Positions 47,566 to 57,636 of a stretch of 57,636 nt of DNA are shown in pieces. Within the stretch, counting starts at the first letter, position 1; each line of letters starts with the position of its first letter. Under the pieces are notes generated by a model. That model ran no database searches. It was not told where the DNA came from and was given only the letters and a program-made list of their open reading frames with translations. Source of the DNA: a virus; IMG/VR virus record IMGVR_UViG_3300030104_002283, positions 1 through 57,636 of that record, one strand, 5' to 3'. A program made the position numbers and the translations under genes.

Positions 47566-50500
47566 ATCTTACTACAGCTTTGTCTCCCAAGCCTTGTAAA
47601 TATTCTTTTCTTCTTCTCATTATTTGTTCTGCTCTTAAATAATCATTTTTTTGTTCTGCTATGCTATCTAATCTAATTCTTTTTTCTTCTGAAGAAAGAG
47701 TTGAACTATTTATTATTGATGCTTCTGCGGTTCTAAATTCTTTTAATTCATCAGCGACTTTTTGTAATTCTTTTTGCAATCTTTTTAAATCTCTCATGTA
47801 TTCTATTTTGTATTCATCTGTTAAACCTTTTGCAAACTTGTCTCTTTTTTCTATGTTATCTTCTATTACTCTAAATGTATTTATTGTGTCATCTACATCT
47901 TTCTTTAGATTATAAAATTGGTTTTCATAATTACTTCCCTCTTTTGGTAAAAGAAATCTACCTATTACTGGAAGTTGGTCAACGCCAAATTTTACTCTTT
48001 CCGCATCTGTTAAACCCTCTCTTAAAACACTATCTGTTGCTATCATTAAATAACTTCCTAATGTTCCTGTATAACCTCTAACAAGATTTTCTACATACAA
48101 AGGGCTAATGTTTAACTCATCTCCTATTACTTTAGAAAGAGTATCTGTTTGTGGTCTATAACCCGCATCATCAGTTCCTTTTAAATAGTCAGGCACTATT
48201 TGTCTGCCTGTAAACAAATCATAGTTAGCAAAGTTTTCTACAAGAGGGTCAACAGCCGTTGGTAATGTTAAAGAGAAAGTATGTCTTGTCATTTTTTTAA
48301 TTCTTTTAGCAACATCTTCTCCTGCTACATCATCTGCAAAATAAGATGTAAGCCGTTCGGGAACAGTCATACTAATTAGTCCGACTTCAAAAGGTTTAGG
48401 TATTACTAATGGAAAACCGCCTGTTATTTTTTTGCTTCCGGGTATAATTAAATAGTTATCTTTTATTTCATCAGGTGCTTCTTCATATTCTTCTGAATCT
48501 CTAACTAAAAAATAATATCCGGGCATCATAGCCATTATTGTTGCTAGTCTTAACCACACACTTTTTGTTCTTTTTGATGGACTTAAACCTCTACCTATTC
48601 CATATCTTCCTGTTAAACCTCTATAAAAAACATCTAGTCCTTGTAGCCTAGGATTTAAAAACATTGTCATTTGTTGATATGTTTGAAAAGCTTTATTGTT
48701 ACCACGCCTTGTAAAGTTTAAAACTTCTAATGCTTGATAAATTGCTTCAGCTTCGTTGCCTGTTCTTTTTAATGTATCTTTATATACAGCAACTCTAGTA
48801 GCAGCATCTGTTATAGCTGTACCTTGTCCTAGTATATCCCATAAACCAGTTACTAAATCTATAGGAAACATATAAATTTTTTCTGCTGTTGGTCTTTCAC
48901 TTTTAAAAGCATTTTTATAGTAACCATCAATAAGACTTTGTGTGCTATCTATTTCTCTTATACCTTTGTCATAGCCTGTTATTATTCCTGCATTTTTTAA
49001 TTTAACAAACTCTTCTGGAAGTCTGCCGGTAATCATTCCTTTAGCTATCCTAAAAGTTTCTGCTACTGAAGAAATCACTGGTATATAATTAGCACCACTT
49101 AAAGTATAAGCAGATAATGAATCTCTTAATATTTGTGCAATCCAAAAAGCAGGAGCTCTTGTTATTAAATCACTAACAAATCTTTTAGTTCCTCTTGCTA
49201 TATTCATAAGAAGATTCATAGGTGCATAATCAGCTTCTGACATTACATTCATTGAATAATATAACATTGGGTCATCTATTTTAAAGTTTGTATTTTTTCC
49301 TTTAACTCTTATAGTAATTACATCTGGTCCTTTAACATTACCTTTAACTTGTTTAGCTACTTCTAAATCTATAAGATTACGCATTACTCTATTAGCTGCT
49401 ACATTTTTCATACCTAAATTTATAGCTGCTCTTAAATTGTTTGTAATGCCAGTAATAGGGTCAACAATATCTTTTGTTTCACTACCTTTAGCTTTTTGAA
49501 ATGGAGTTATAGATAAACCTTGAAATATTTTTGGTCCTTTAAATCCTTCCATTCCTTCTAGCGGTCTATAAAAAGGAATGTAATCTGAATTTGCTAACCA
49601 TGTTTCTGCTGTCTTTGCATCTAATACACCAGTATCAACTAAAAATTGAACTGTATGTTCATTAGTTCTATTGTACTCATCAATCATAGTTTGTACTTCA
49701 GGATAATCTTGTAATACTTGTTTAGCTTTTTTTCTATCGGCTGCTGTTACTTTTACTTTCCTACCTTCTTTATTAAATCTTGTTTCTCTTTTAACTCTTT
49801 GTACTGCTTGGAAAGCCCAAAGTAAATTAGGATTTTTATAAGCTGGTGCAAATATATCAGCAAAAGGTAAAACAGGTTTACCATCTATTTGTGATATATC
49901 AGTTACATAAGTGTATCCTTTATCTTTATCATAACGAGGAAAACCTCTTATGAAAGATTGCATAAATATATCTCCTGACCTATCAGAAAAATATAAAGCT
50001 GCACCTGCTGACATACTAGCAAGTAACATTTGGTCTCCGTATTTATTTTTTTTACCTGCTTTAACATCTGTTAATGCTAATCTTCCATACCTATCTGCTA
50101 TTTGTTCTCTAACTTTCATACCAAATTCTTTGGTAGCATCAATAGGTTTAAAGCCTTCTAATACAAGTTGACCAATAGTTTTACTTTCAATAGTGTCATC
50201 TCTTACTGTTAAATTTTCTATTAACTCTTCAGCATTTTGATTTAAAGGATTTTTATTTTTATTAAATGAATACTTTAATTTAATATCATTTGGTATGTCA
50301 TTAATAATAGAATCTACATCTGCATTAGTTTCAGATGTACTATTTTTAATTTCTTTTTGTGCTTCTATTGCTGCGGATACAGCACTAGGCGATGCATTAG
50401 TATTTATTACAGGAATTAAACCTGCTGCTATAGAGTTTTGTTCTTGTTCTTTTGCAGTTTGGATATTTTCTTTATCTTGTTCACTAAGTTCCGGTTGTTC

Positions 50501-53500
50501 TTCCGAGCTTCCTCTTCTGCTTCTGCTTCTATTTCTATCAACGATTCTATCGTCCTGAAATAATTGGGCGGTATCTTCTTCGACAATTTCTTCTCCTAAT
50601 TTTTTAGTGTTATTAATATAAGTAAAACCAACATTAGGTGTTGCTGTTCTTTTTACATAATCTTTTAATGCATTGTAACTATCTTTTACTTTATTATCTA
50701 TTGATACTAAATAATCAACAGATACAAACCTTCCTGTTTCACCAAATCTAGTAATAGCTCTTACTATAGCTTGATTTATATTAGCATCTGGATAAACAAT
50801 ATCTACTTTATATCCTCTGCTTTGCAAATCTTGCATTATATATTTAATTTTACTTATATCTGGTTGCCTACGATTATTAGTTTTACCTGCAACTTTAGGT
50901 ATTATTATATTTGCACCTTCTTCTATAAATTGTTTTTGAATTTCAGCAGCAATATATTTTGAAAATTTATGTGTAGCATTAGCTCCTATACCATTTTTAT
51001 ATTCAGGCATTTGTTTTTTAGCATCATCAGCATCAACTATTGCATAACCTTTTCTTGCAGCTATATTTTCAGCAAATGTTGACTTACCTGTAGCTGGTGG
51101 TCCAATTATTATGACTGCTTTTTTATCGTATTTTAAATTACCTTTTGCATATTCTGTGGCTATGTCTGTTAACTCAGGAATCATTTCATTCATTCTTTTG
51201 TTTCTTTGAGCTTCAGTTAAATTATCATAAACATCAGGTATAGCTAATGCTTCATTTTGCATAGCTAACATAGCTGGGTGATTTACTAAAGCATACATAT
51301 CATCTGCATTTATATTATCATTTTGATATTGCGGTTCGTTTGCTAACAAAATTAAATCTGCTTTTGCATCTAACAACTCTTGTCTAGTTAAAGTTTTTAT
51401 TTGCTCTTGTGGAACATTAAAATTTCCAGATGTTATAGTTTGAGTATCACCTTGTATTATTATTCTATCTCTTTGAATTTTATTTACATCTTGTAAGTGT
51501 GTAGTTAAAACTTGTTTACCTGTAGTATCTCCATAATCATCTATTAAAAAGTTTGTTGGTATTAAAAGTTCTTGTTCTCTTATATAGTTATATCTATCGG
51601 CATATAAATTATTTGCATCACCAAGCATAGACTCACCCCTATATAAAGCGTTCATATTTACTGCTATAGCTTCTTTAGGTAAAAGATATTTTTTAACATT
51701 GTAGCCATACTTAGCTATATCTTCTGGTCTGCCTTCTGCTCTAAGTAATTGTCTTCCAAATTCTTCTAATGTTACATTTGGTTCTATTGTTCCATCTTGT
51801 TTTCTTTTGTAATAAAGTTCCTCTATTCTTTCATTTCTTCTTAGTAAATTTTGTCCAAAAGATTCTGCTATAAATTTATTAGTTGTTGTAGGTATTAATT
51901 GATAACTGTCATCTATACGACTTCCTCTGTACACAACTATTTCTTCAGGAAATAATTTTATAGATTCTTGTGTAACAAAATCTATACCATCAGAAATTTC
52001 TTGTGCTTGTACTACAGATAAATTTGGAAATCCAAAACCATAATGAAACAATCCTTGATTTTTTCTATTGCCTGTTAATTGTTTCACAAAAGCTTTAGCT
52101 CCTAAAGTCATTAATGGTGCTATATATTCTGAACCTTCTCCTCTTCCATCTTTTAAAAATTCTTTTATAGGCGGTGGTATTGATGCAACAGTTCCATATA
52201 AGTTTCTAAAGTATCCTTCTAATGTAGGTGCACCTGATTGTTCTTCTAGTGTTGCTTTTACATCATCAATTAATCTACCATTTGTTTCTCTTAAAGAGTA
52301 TTTTAAATTACCCAATTCAGGCGGGTCTTCTACAAAAGATGTTGAGACTGTTTTTTTATTATCATTTGATTTTACTAACAGATTTGGATTATTAGTATTT
52401 TCTAAAACTAAAGTTTTATGTCTTTCAGATAATTCGTTATCACCAAATATATTATTTAATTTTTGTGTAATGCTTGAACCATCTCCAGTAATATATTCAG
52501 GTTTTTGACTAAATATAAAATTAGAACCTAGTAATAATGGATTTAATAATATAGCTTGTGGTTTAAATAAAACAGGAGTTATGTATTGGTCGTATTCATT
52601 TTGTTTATTTGGTCCTACATTATTGCCTATATATTTTTGGTATTTTTGTTGAGTTATAAATGGGCTTTCTATTCTTTTACTTGCATCATTTATATTATTA
52701 TATACAGTTAAAGTATCCATACCTTTAGCTACATCTGTTTCTCCTATTGCAAAACCGACATAATAATCACTATCTGAAAGTTTTCTAAATTTATATTCTG
52801 CAAATGTAGCTTTACTATTTGGTGTTATGTTATTTGCTTGTAAATATTCTTGTGTTGTTGCAAATAAAAGTTGACTACTTTTTGCAATTTTAAAATCAAG
52901 GTTATTATAATTTATATCATTAAAATTACTTGTTTCTCTTAGTTTATTATTTTTATCTTTAATTATATTTGTTAAAGTTTTTTGAAAACCATCTAACTTT
53001 ATTAAAGGATTTGTAGCATTATTAACTTGTCTTTTATAAACATCTAATACTATATTTTGAATATTTGTATCTATTACAGGACTCCATTCTCTAAATTTTC
53101 TATCGGTTTCAAATGGTCTTGTATTACCTATTTGTTCTTCTAGTTTATTTTCAATTTGTTGTTCAGTTAAACTAAATGCAAGACTTGGCTCATCAGATAC
53201 TGGCGGTTTAGGTTTAATATTAAGAGGTGTTGATTGTTGTAACTGTTGTAATTCTTGTGTAGTTCTTATTGTTCCTCTTGGTCTAGCTGCTATTTCTCCT
53301 GTTACAGCAGCTTCTAAAATATCTCCAGCTGATTTATATTTAGTTTTAAATACAGCGTTTGCTAATCCTTTAAAAAAATTAGATGTTTTTTGTAATGCGT
53401 TTCTAGGTCTGCCAGTTATTTTTTTTGGATTATTAATATAATCTTCAAACATAAAAGCTATTGCTTCATCTACAAAATCAAATTCACTGGTATATCCCGG

Positions 53501-56500
53501 TTTACCTTCATACCTGTCTAAAGCTTCTTCGTAATAAGTTTTACCATCTTTTCTTATTTTAGTTTTAGCAAAATTTTCTAAAGCATTTATTTCTTGTGCC
53601 GTAAATAAATCAGCTTGTCTTAAAGCGTGCCAACTTTCATGTCCTAAAGTTTGAGATATATTTTGTAAAAACTTTTTAGCTCCATTTTTTTCAGATAAAA
53701 CATTTAAGTCTGCTTTATCTAAAGATAAAAGTATTTCATTTGCTGCTCTATCAAATACACCATCAGCTTGACTAAAATTTATATTATCTCTATTTTTTAC
53801 TCTATCTAAAAAAGTAGTAAATTTTAATTTAGTTTCCGGTAAATTAAGTTTATCTGATAACTTTATAATTTCTTGTTGTACTGTTTCTATTGCTTCATTT
53901 AAACTTGTTTCTACTAGCGGTCTTAAACTTCCATCAAAATTATATTTTCTATTAGAAGTACCTGTAAATTTAAAATCGTTATCTAAATAACCAGCAGTTA
54001 CAAATGTTTGTCTTAAATTTTCTGCAGCTTTTTTATTTAAACCTGTTGAGTCTTGTATGTTTTTTATAGAAACTTTTTTGCCCACATCTATTTTTTCTAA
54101 GCCTTCTAAAGCTATTGAATAATCATTTATGTTGTAAGCTGTAGCACTTAAATCTAATAATTTTGTTTCTGTATTTGCTTTGGGTAGTCTATTAAAAAAA
54201 GAATATAATAATCTTTTTTGAGGTAGCCCCATTTTATTTATATCTGTTTCAGCTACTAATCTATTTGCTACATATTTAAAAGCATTTGAATCTACAGTAT
54301 CAATTATGTTTAAGTCTTTTAATAAACTGTTAAATGTTTTTTTAGAAAAAGACTTTTGTTTAACTTCGCTAAAATTATTTTGTTCGGTTTGATATTTTAA
54401 AACTTTATTAAATTCTGTTGGAGTTAAAAATTCTTTTAATGTATTTGCATTTACTAATGGATTAAATTTTTGAATCTCTTTTATTTCTGTTAAAGTTTCT
54501 TCTGATATATTTAAAGTTTTTAAATCGTCAATATGTATATCTAATAAATAAGAATTATTTATGTTATCTACAAAATCTAATATTAAATTATTATCTGCAT
54601 CTACATTTTGTTCTATAGCTTTTTCTTGCGACCATTGAATTTCTGCTATCATATTAGAACGCTTTTGCAATTCTGTTAAAACATCTACAGCATATTGTTG
54701 GTCTTTATATCTAGCAACTTCATTTTCATTTAAGTCTGTTATAACAAAATCACCATTTTCATCTGGTAAAATATTTCCTTGTTTATCAAAACGACTTTTA
54801 AAATAATTATTACTTTCTACACCAGAATTTTTTTCTATAATTCTTACAATATTAAAATTATTATCTTGTAATATTTGGTCAGCTTCTAATACTGCAGGAG
54901 TAAAACCTGTATAATTTTTAAAATTTTCTTCTTGTTCAAAAACTAATCTTTGTGCTTCAATAGAAATTTGTGCTGGGTTTGCATCAGGATTTAATTGTTG
55001 TATTCTTTGAAACTCTTTTTTTATTTTAGCTTCTATCTCTTTTCTATATGGGTCCTCTACTGGTAAACCATTTAATTTATCTCTATAATCTTTAACTGCC
55101 CTAATTCTATCTTCATATAATTCTTTTTGTCTTTTTGATTTATTAGTTGTATAAGCAGAAGTAAGTTGTGCTACAGGCACTTCAACAACTGAAAATCCAA
55201 ACTCTCCAACAACTTCTAAAGCAACATCTCCTATTCTTATTTGCTCTCCTTCTTCTAAAGTAGAAAGTTGTGCAAAGTATTCTCCTGCTCCACCTAATGT
55301 TCCTTGTAATGGAGCTTGAACTAAACTATTAATTAAATGTCTTGATGCATTATCTTTTATTGTATCTTTTGCAAATATAGTTCCTCTTGATGGAGCTATA
55401 ACTTTAGGAGCTAATTTAAAAGCTGCAGCATCAAACGCACCAATAAAGACTCCTCTTTTTATTACATATTGTCTAAGTCTTTTTCTGTTATCGTCTTCAT
55501 TTAAAAAAGCTACAACAGCTTTTTCATCATTTATATCTACACCATTTTTTCTTAAAAACTCTGTAGCTGAATATACAGTATCTACTGAACCAGAAGCTAT
55601 ACCTGTAGCTATAGAACCAGCTGTATAACTTCTTGTTAACATACTTGTGCCAACACCTGCAGATAAAGAAATACCCATTGGTACCAAACTAGAAGCTACA
55701 GTTTGTTTCACGATGCCAGTAAAATCAGATAACAATATATCTACTGCTTCTTCTGTGCTTTCAGCTTCTGCAAATGCTTTAAATGTTTCAGAAGTTTTTA
55801 CATTTTGTTGTTTACTTATTGCACTAGCTATTTCTTCATTAGCTATTTCTTGCGACCTTAATAATCCAAAAGGGGGTATTCTTTTACCATCATATATAAA
55901 ATCCATTGGGTAAGTTCCATACAAACCACCATCAGTAATACCACCATATTCTCTGTTTCTATATTCTTCTTCTCCTATTTTGCTAATTCTTTCTAAATCT
56001 ATTTTTGTATCTTTGTCTGTTTTATTACCTAGTGTATAAGGAGTTATTGTGCTTATATCAACACCATCGTATTTTCTTCCGTAAATTATTTGTTGTAAAT
56101 AATCTATTCGTTCTCTGTCTTCTTTAGTTTTATTTACTTTATTATTTATTTCTTGTAGTTCTTTTTTTATTTTTACTATAAGTTCTTCATTTCTAATTTT
56201 TTCTTTTTGAAAAGCTATTTCACCAAAAAATTTTTGTGCACCTGATTCAGTTATAGTATCAGTTACTCCTGTTTCTTCTCCAAAAAAAGATGGACTTGCT
56301 TCTTTTTCTTCTTCAGTAAATTTTCTTTGTGGACCTTGTGTAGCTCTTTTATATATGGAAGGTATTAAATCTGTTGCTACATATTTAATATTTTCTAAAC
56401 CTTGTGTTATTGCAGATGTATTTAGACCGGGCATAGGAGAAAAATCTCCAACTCCTAATGCAGAAAGTGCAGCTAATTTATCTCCTGCAGAAACATCATC

Positions 56501-56725
56501 TGATTCGAGTAAATCAGTAATGCCAAATTGGGTTTGAGGTTCGATTTGGGGTTGGGTTTGGGGTTGGGTTTGGGATTGAGATTGGGGTAATGTAATGGAA
56601 TCTTTAGAAAATTTTATAGGTTCAACATTATTATAATATTGTTCCCATTTTTTAATATCTTCATCTGTTGCATTATCAGGCAACTCATGGGTAATATTAT
56701 CATTTGTTGTAATATATTTAGGCAT
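47564..56725 (-). CDS. Giant polyvalent virion protein (metallopeptidase-like, ART-like, zeta-toxin-like and LPD38 domains)
   Basis: 3,053 residues. Order: N-terminal region with hydrophobic stretches (about 330-540); HESWH zincin-like motif (about 1029-1033) with a downstream EAIAFMFEDY; an ART-type module with VYRGS (near 1594), PTTTNKF and EQELLIP (near 1718); a zeta-toxin-like P-loop GPPATGKST (near 1875) followed by IVDADDAKK; then an LPD38-like polyvalent region (about 2150-2900) with FADIFAPAYKNPNLL and a hydrophobic stretch near 2728. Such proteins are thought to be ejected into the host with the DNA and carry several effectors. The exact domain edges are estimates. No cysteine-rich or repeat region was noted. 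Confidence 0.82.
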   Translation of the reverse strand: MPKYITTNDNITHELPDNATDEDIKKWEQYYNNVEPIKFSKDSITLPQSQSQTQPQTQPQIEPQTQFGITDLLESDDVSAGDKLAALSALGVGDFSPMPGLNTSAITQGLENIKYVATDLIPSIYKRATQGPQRKFTEEEKEASPSFFGEETGVTDTITESGAQKFFGEIAFQKEKIRNEELIVKIKKELQEINNKVNKTKEDRERIDYLQQIIYGRKYDGVDISTITPYTLGNKTDKDTKIDLERISKIGEEEYRNREYGGITDGGLYGTYPMDFIYDGKRIPPFGLLRSQEIANEEIASAISKQQNVKTSETFKAFAEAESTEEAVDILLSDFTGIVKQTVASSLVPMGISLSAGVGTSMLTRSYTAGSIATGIASGSVDTVYSATEFLRKNGVDINDEKAVVAFLNEDDNRKRLRQYVIKRGVFIGAFDAAAFKLAPKVIAPSRGTIFAKDTIKDNASRHLINSLVQAPLQGTLGGAGEYFAQLSTLEEGEQIRIGDVALEVVGEFGFSVVEVPVAQLTSAYTTNKSKRQKELYEDRIRAVKDYRDKLNGLPVEDPYRKEIEAKIKKEFQRIQQLNPDANPAQISIEAQRLVFEQEENFKNYTGFTPAVLEADQILQDNNFNIVRIIEKNSGVESNNYFKSRFDKQGNILPDENGDFVITDLNENEVARYKDQQYAVDVLTELQKRSNMIAEIQWSQEKAIEQNVDADNNLILDFVDNINNSYLLDIHIDDLKTLNISEETLTEIKEIQKFNPLVNANTLKEFLTPTEFNKVLKYQTEQNNFSEVKQKSFSKKTFNSLLKDLNIIDTVDSNAFKYVANRLVAETDINKMGLPQKRLLYSFFNRLPKANTETKLLDLSATAYNINDYSIALEGLEKIDVGKKVSIKNIQDSTGLNKKAAENLRQTFVTAGYLDNDFKFTGTSNRKYNFDGSLRPLVETSLNEAIETVQQEIIKLSDKLNLPETKLKFTTFLDRVKNRDNINFSQADGVFDRAANEILLSLDKADLNVLSEKNGAKKFLQNISQTLGHESWHALRQADLFTAQEINALENFAKTKIRKDGKTYYEEALDRYEGKPGYTSEFDFVDEAIAFMFEDYINNPKKITGRPRNALQKTSNFFKGLANAVFKTKYKSAGDILEAAVTGEIAARPRGTIRTTQELQQLQQSTPLNIKPKPPVSDEPSLAFSLTEQQIENKLEEQIGNTRPFETDRKFREWSPVIDTNIQNIVLDVYKRQVNNATNPLIKLDGFQKTLTNIIKDKNNKLRETSNFNDINYNNLDFKIAKSSQLLFATTQEYLQANNITPNSKATFAEYKFRKLSDSDYYVGFAIGETDVAKGMDTLTVYNNINDASKRIESPFITQQKYQKYIGNNVGPNKQNEYDQYITPVLFKPQAILLNPLLLGSNFIFSQKPEYITGDGSSITQKLNNIFGDNELSERHKTLVLENTNNPNLLVKSNDNKKTVSTSFVEDPPELGNLKYSLRETNGRLIDDVKATLEEQSGAPTLEGYFRNLYGTVASIPPPIKEFLKDGRGEGSEYIAPLMTLGAKAFVKQLTGNRKNQGLFHYGFGFPNLSVVQAQEISDGIDFVTQESIKLFPEEIVVYRGSRIDDSYQLIPTTTNKFIAESFGQNLLRRNERIEELYYKRKQDGTIEPNVTLEEFGRQLLRAEGRPEDIAKYGYNVKKYLLPKEAIAVNMNALYRGESMLGDANNLYADRYNYIREQELLIPTNFLIDDYGDTTGKQVLTTHLQDVNKIQRDRIIIQGDTQTITSGNFNVPQEQIKTLTRQELLDAKADLILLANEPQYQNDNINADDMYALVNHPAMLAMQNEALAIPDVYDNLTEAQRNKRMNEMIPELTDIATEYAKGNLKYDKKAVIIIGPPATGKSTFAENIAARKGYAIVDADDAKKQMPEYKNGIGANATHKFSKYIAAEIQKQFIEEGANIIIPKVAGKTNNRRQPDISKIKYIMQDLQSRGYKVDIVYPDANINQAIVRAITRFGETGRFVSVDYLVSIDNKVKDSYNALKDYVKRTATPNVGFTYINNTKKLGEEIVEEDTAQLFQDDRIVDRNRSRSRRGSSEEQPELSEQDKENIQTAKEQEQNSIAAGLIPVINTNASPSAVSAAIEAQKEIKNSTSETNADVDSIINDIPNDIKLKYSFNKNKNPLNQNAEELIENLTVRDDTIESKTIGQLVLEGFKPIDATKEFGMKVREQIADRYGRLALTDVKAGKKNKYGDQMLLASMSAGAALYFSDRSGDIFMQSFIRGFPRYDKDKGYTYVTDISQIDGKPVLPFADIFAPAYKNPNLLWAFQAVQRVKRETRFNKEGRKVKVTAADRKKAKQVLQDYPEVQTMIDEYNRTNEHTVQFLVDTGVLDAKTAETWLANSDYIPFYRPLEGMEGFKGPKIFQGLSITPFQKAKGSETKDIVDPITGITNNLRAAINLGMKNVAANRVMRNLIDLEVAKQVKGNVKGPDVITIRVKGKNTNFKIDDPMLYYSMNVMSEADYAPMNLLMNIARGTKRFVSDLITRAPAFWIAQILRDSLSAYTLSGANYIPVISSVAETFRIAKGMITGRLPEEFVKLKNAGIITGYDKGIREIDSTQSLIDGYYKNAFKSERPTAEKIYMFPIDLVTGLWDILGQGTAITDAATRVAVYKDTLKRTGNEAEAIYQALEVLNFTRRGNNKAFQTYQQMTMFLNPRLQGLDVFYRGLTGRYGIGRGLSPSKRTKSVWLRLATIMAMMPGYYFLVRDSEEYEEAPDEIKDNYLIIPGSKKITGGFPLVIPKPFEVGLISMTVPERLTSYFADDVAGEDVAKRIKKMTRHTFSLTLPTAVDPLVENFANYDLFTGRQIVPDYLKGTDDAGYRPQTDTLSKVIGDELNISPLYVENLVRGYTGTLGSYLMIATDSVLREGLTDAERVKFGVDQLPVIGRFLLPKEGSNYENQFYNLKKDVDDTINTFRVIEDNIEKRDKFAKGLTDEYKIEYMRDLKRLQKELQKVADELKEFRTAEASIINSSTLSSEEKRIRLDSIAEQKNDYLRAEQIMRRRKEYLQGLGDKAVVR

Positions 56726-57636
56726 TTAAAAGTTTAATTGTGTCATTAAAATTTTGAACTGATTGACCAACTACTCCACCGGAATAATAACCTTGTTCAA
56801 AACCTAAATAACCTTGGTATAACTCATCAGTCTTTGCTTGTATTGCTTGTATTTTATATTTTTTTCTATTTTCGTCAGTATCTTCTAAATTATTATCTAT
56901 TAAATAATTAGTTAAATCTGAAAAACTAAAATCTTTTGCAGCAAGATTATATAATGATTTTCTAAAAGCTGATTCTGTATCTTTTGGAGAAGCTTTTGTT
57001 ATACTATTTCTTAATAAAACTTTATCTTCATCAGATAAGTCTGGATTTTTTTCTATATATTCTAATATTTTTATTTGTGAAGGTTTATTTACTCCTTTCA
57101 TATAGTCTGCACTATCTTTTTTACTTAATATATTTGTTCGTTTTTCTAATGTGTCTCCTAATCGTTTAACATCAAGAGAAGATTTTTTAAGTTCTAGTTC
57201 TGTTAATTTATCTTTTTTTGCAGATATAGATTTATTAGTTGCATCTAAGCTACTTATAGTTTTTTCTAAACTTTCTCCTAATTCTTTTGGTGTAGCTGAT
57301 GTAGCTACTCCAATACCTGCTCTTAAAAGAGCCATACCTTGTCCAAACTCTCTTTCCTCTCTTATTCTTTCAGGTTGTTCTGCCATTAATTGTTCATAAA
57401 GAGATTGTTCTTTTTCTTCTAATGATGCTAGTTTTTTTAAATAATCTTCATATTCTTTATCGTACTGATTGGGTACTCCCATTCCAACATTCATACCTAC
57501 AACTCCGCCACCATACATAGGCATAACATCAGGACCAGCAGACATAGCCGGTGGTATTGGTGCTCCTTGTGGTTGAGCTGGTAGTAATCCTGCTATGCCG
57601 CTGTCCTGCACAGGGGGTTGTGTTTGATTGATGCCC
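56718..57636 (-). CDS. C-terminal part of the junction-spanning virion-type protein
   Basis: The frame is open at the right end and ends at 56718, overlapping the giant gene by 8 bp. Joined to bases 1-237 it is about 375 residues. This part starts with Pro/Gly-rich segments (GLLPAQPQGAPIPPAMSAGP), followed by a long coiled coil (about residues 45-160 of this piece; YEDYLKKLASLEEKEQSLYE) and a helical C-terminus. GTG 57609-57611 could be an alternative start but the continuous frame is more likely. Confidence 0.75.
   Translation of the reverse strand, partial: GINQTQPPVQDSGIAGLLPAQPQGAPIPPAMSAGPDVMPMYGGGVVGMNVGMGVPNQYDKEYEDYLKKLASLEEKEQSLYEQLMAEQPERIREEREFGQGMALLRAGIGVATSATPKELGESLEKTISSLDATNKSISAKKDKLTELELKKSSLDVKRLGDTLEKRTNILSKKDSADYMKGVNKPSQIKILEYIEKNPDLSDEDKVLLRNSITKASPKDTESAFRKSLYNLAAKDFSFSDLTNYLIDNNLEDTDENRKKYKIQAIQAKTDELYQGYLGFEQGYYSGGVVGQSVQNFNDTIKLLNA
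57609..57636. repeat. Terminal repeat, right copy
   Basis: Matches bases 1-28 with one mismatch (T here, A in the left copy), changing Ser to Thr in the encoded frame. Indicates assembly overlap of a circular map, with real sequence variation or an error at one base. Confidence 0.9.

Overview
The window looks like one essentially complete genome of an AT-rich, tailed, podovirus-like phage, probably marine. A 28-bp sequence at the left end recurs at the right end with one mismatch, and one reading frame runs through the junction in matching phase, so the molecule closes into a circle of about 57.6 kb. The large terminase, P22-type portal and gp4/gp10-like neck and tail proteins, GroES-like co-chaperonin, S74-type fibre and giant LPD38-type polyvalent protein fit uncultured marine podophages of AT-rich alphaproteobacteria. 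The host assignment is inference only. I saw no integrase, DNA polymerase, RNA polymerase or tRNA gene.

Layout. The minus strand carries the late block. It starts at terS/terL (32.1-29.5 kb), runs leftward through portal, GroES-like protein, scaffold, capsid, small basic proteins, neck, fibre, lysis and internal virion genes to position 1, then continues across the junction from 57.6 down to 47.56 kb, where it ends with a 3,053-residue polyvalent protein. The plus strand from about 32.26 to 47.4 kb carries the early block: a sigma70-like promoter, a 450-nt structured non-coding leader, small unknown genes, a MoxR ATPase/VWA pair, an ADP-ribosyltransferase-like protein, an Arc-like regulator and a recombination set (PD-(D/E)XK nuclease, DUF1071-type annealing protein, SSB-like protein, HNH protein). 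A minus-strand island at 40.5-43.1 kb carries a primase-helicase.

Two parts stand out. First, a cassette sits beside the lysis genes (12.5-7.8 kb): CsgF, CsgG, a curlin-repeat protein, a FecR-domain protein and a CHASE2-type class III adenylate cyclase, packed with unusually long gene overlaps. It could build a curli-like secretion pore and amyloid coupled to cyclic-nucleotide signalling. Second, the first 2.2 kb of the early transcript holds four hammerhead-ribozyme-like folds (32770, 33235, 33527, 34392), each just ahead of a gene. Two are near-identical copies with covarying stem III and a joint C3-G8 to U3-A8 change. Cleavage at the predicted sites would free the structured leader RNA and cut the early message into small units.

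Regulatory DNA also shows structure: eleven copies of the dyad TATTAA-N4-TTAATA, seven copies of CTAGT-N5-ACTA(G/A) in two arrays before terL and the primase-helicase, Arc-operator-like palindromes, and a G-quadruplex-capable tract near terS.
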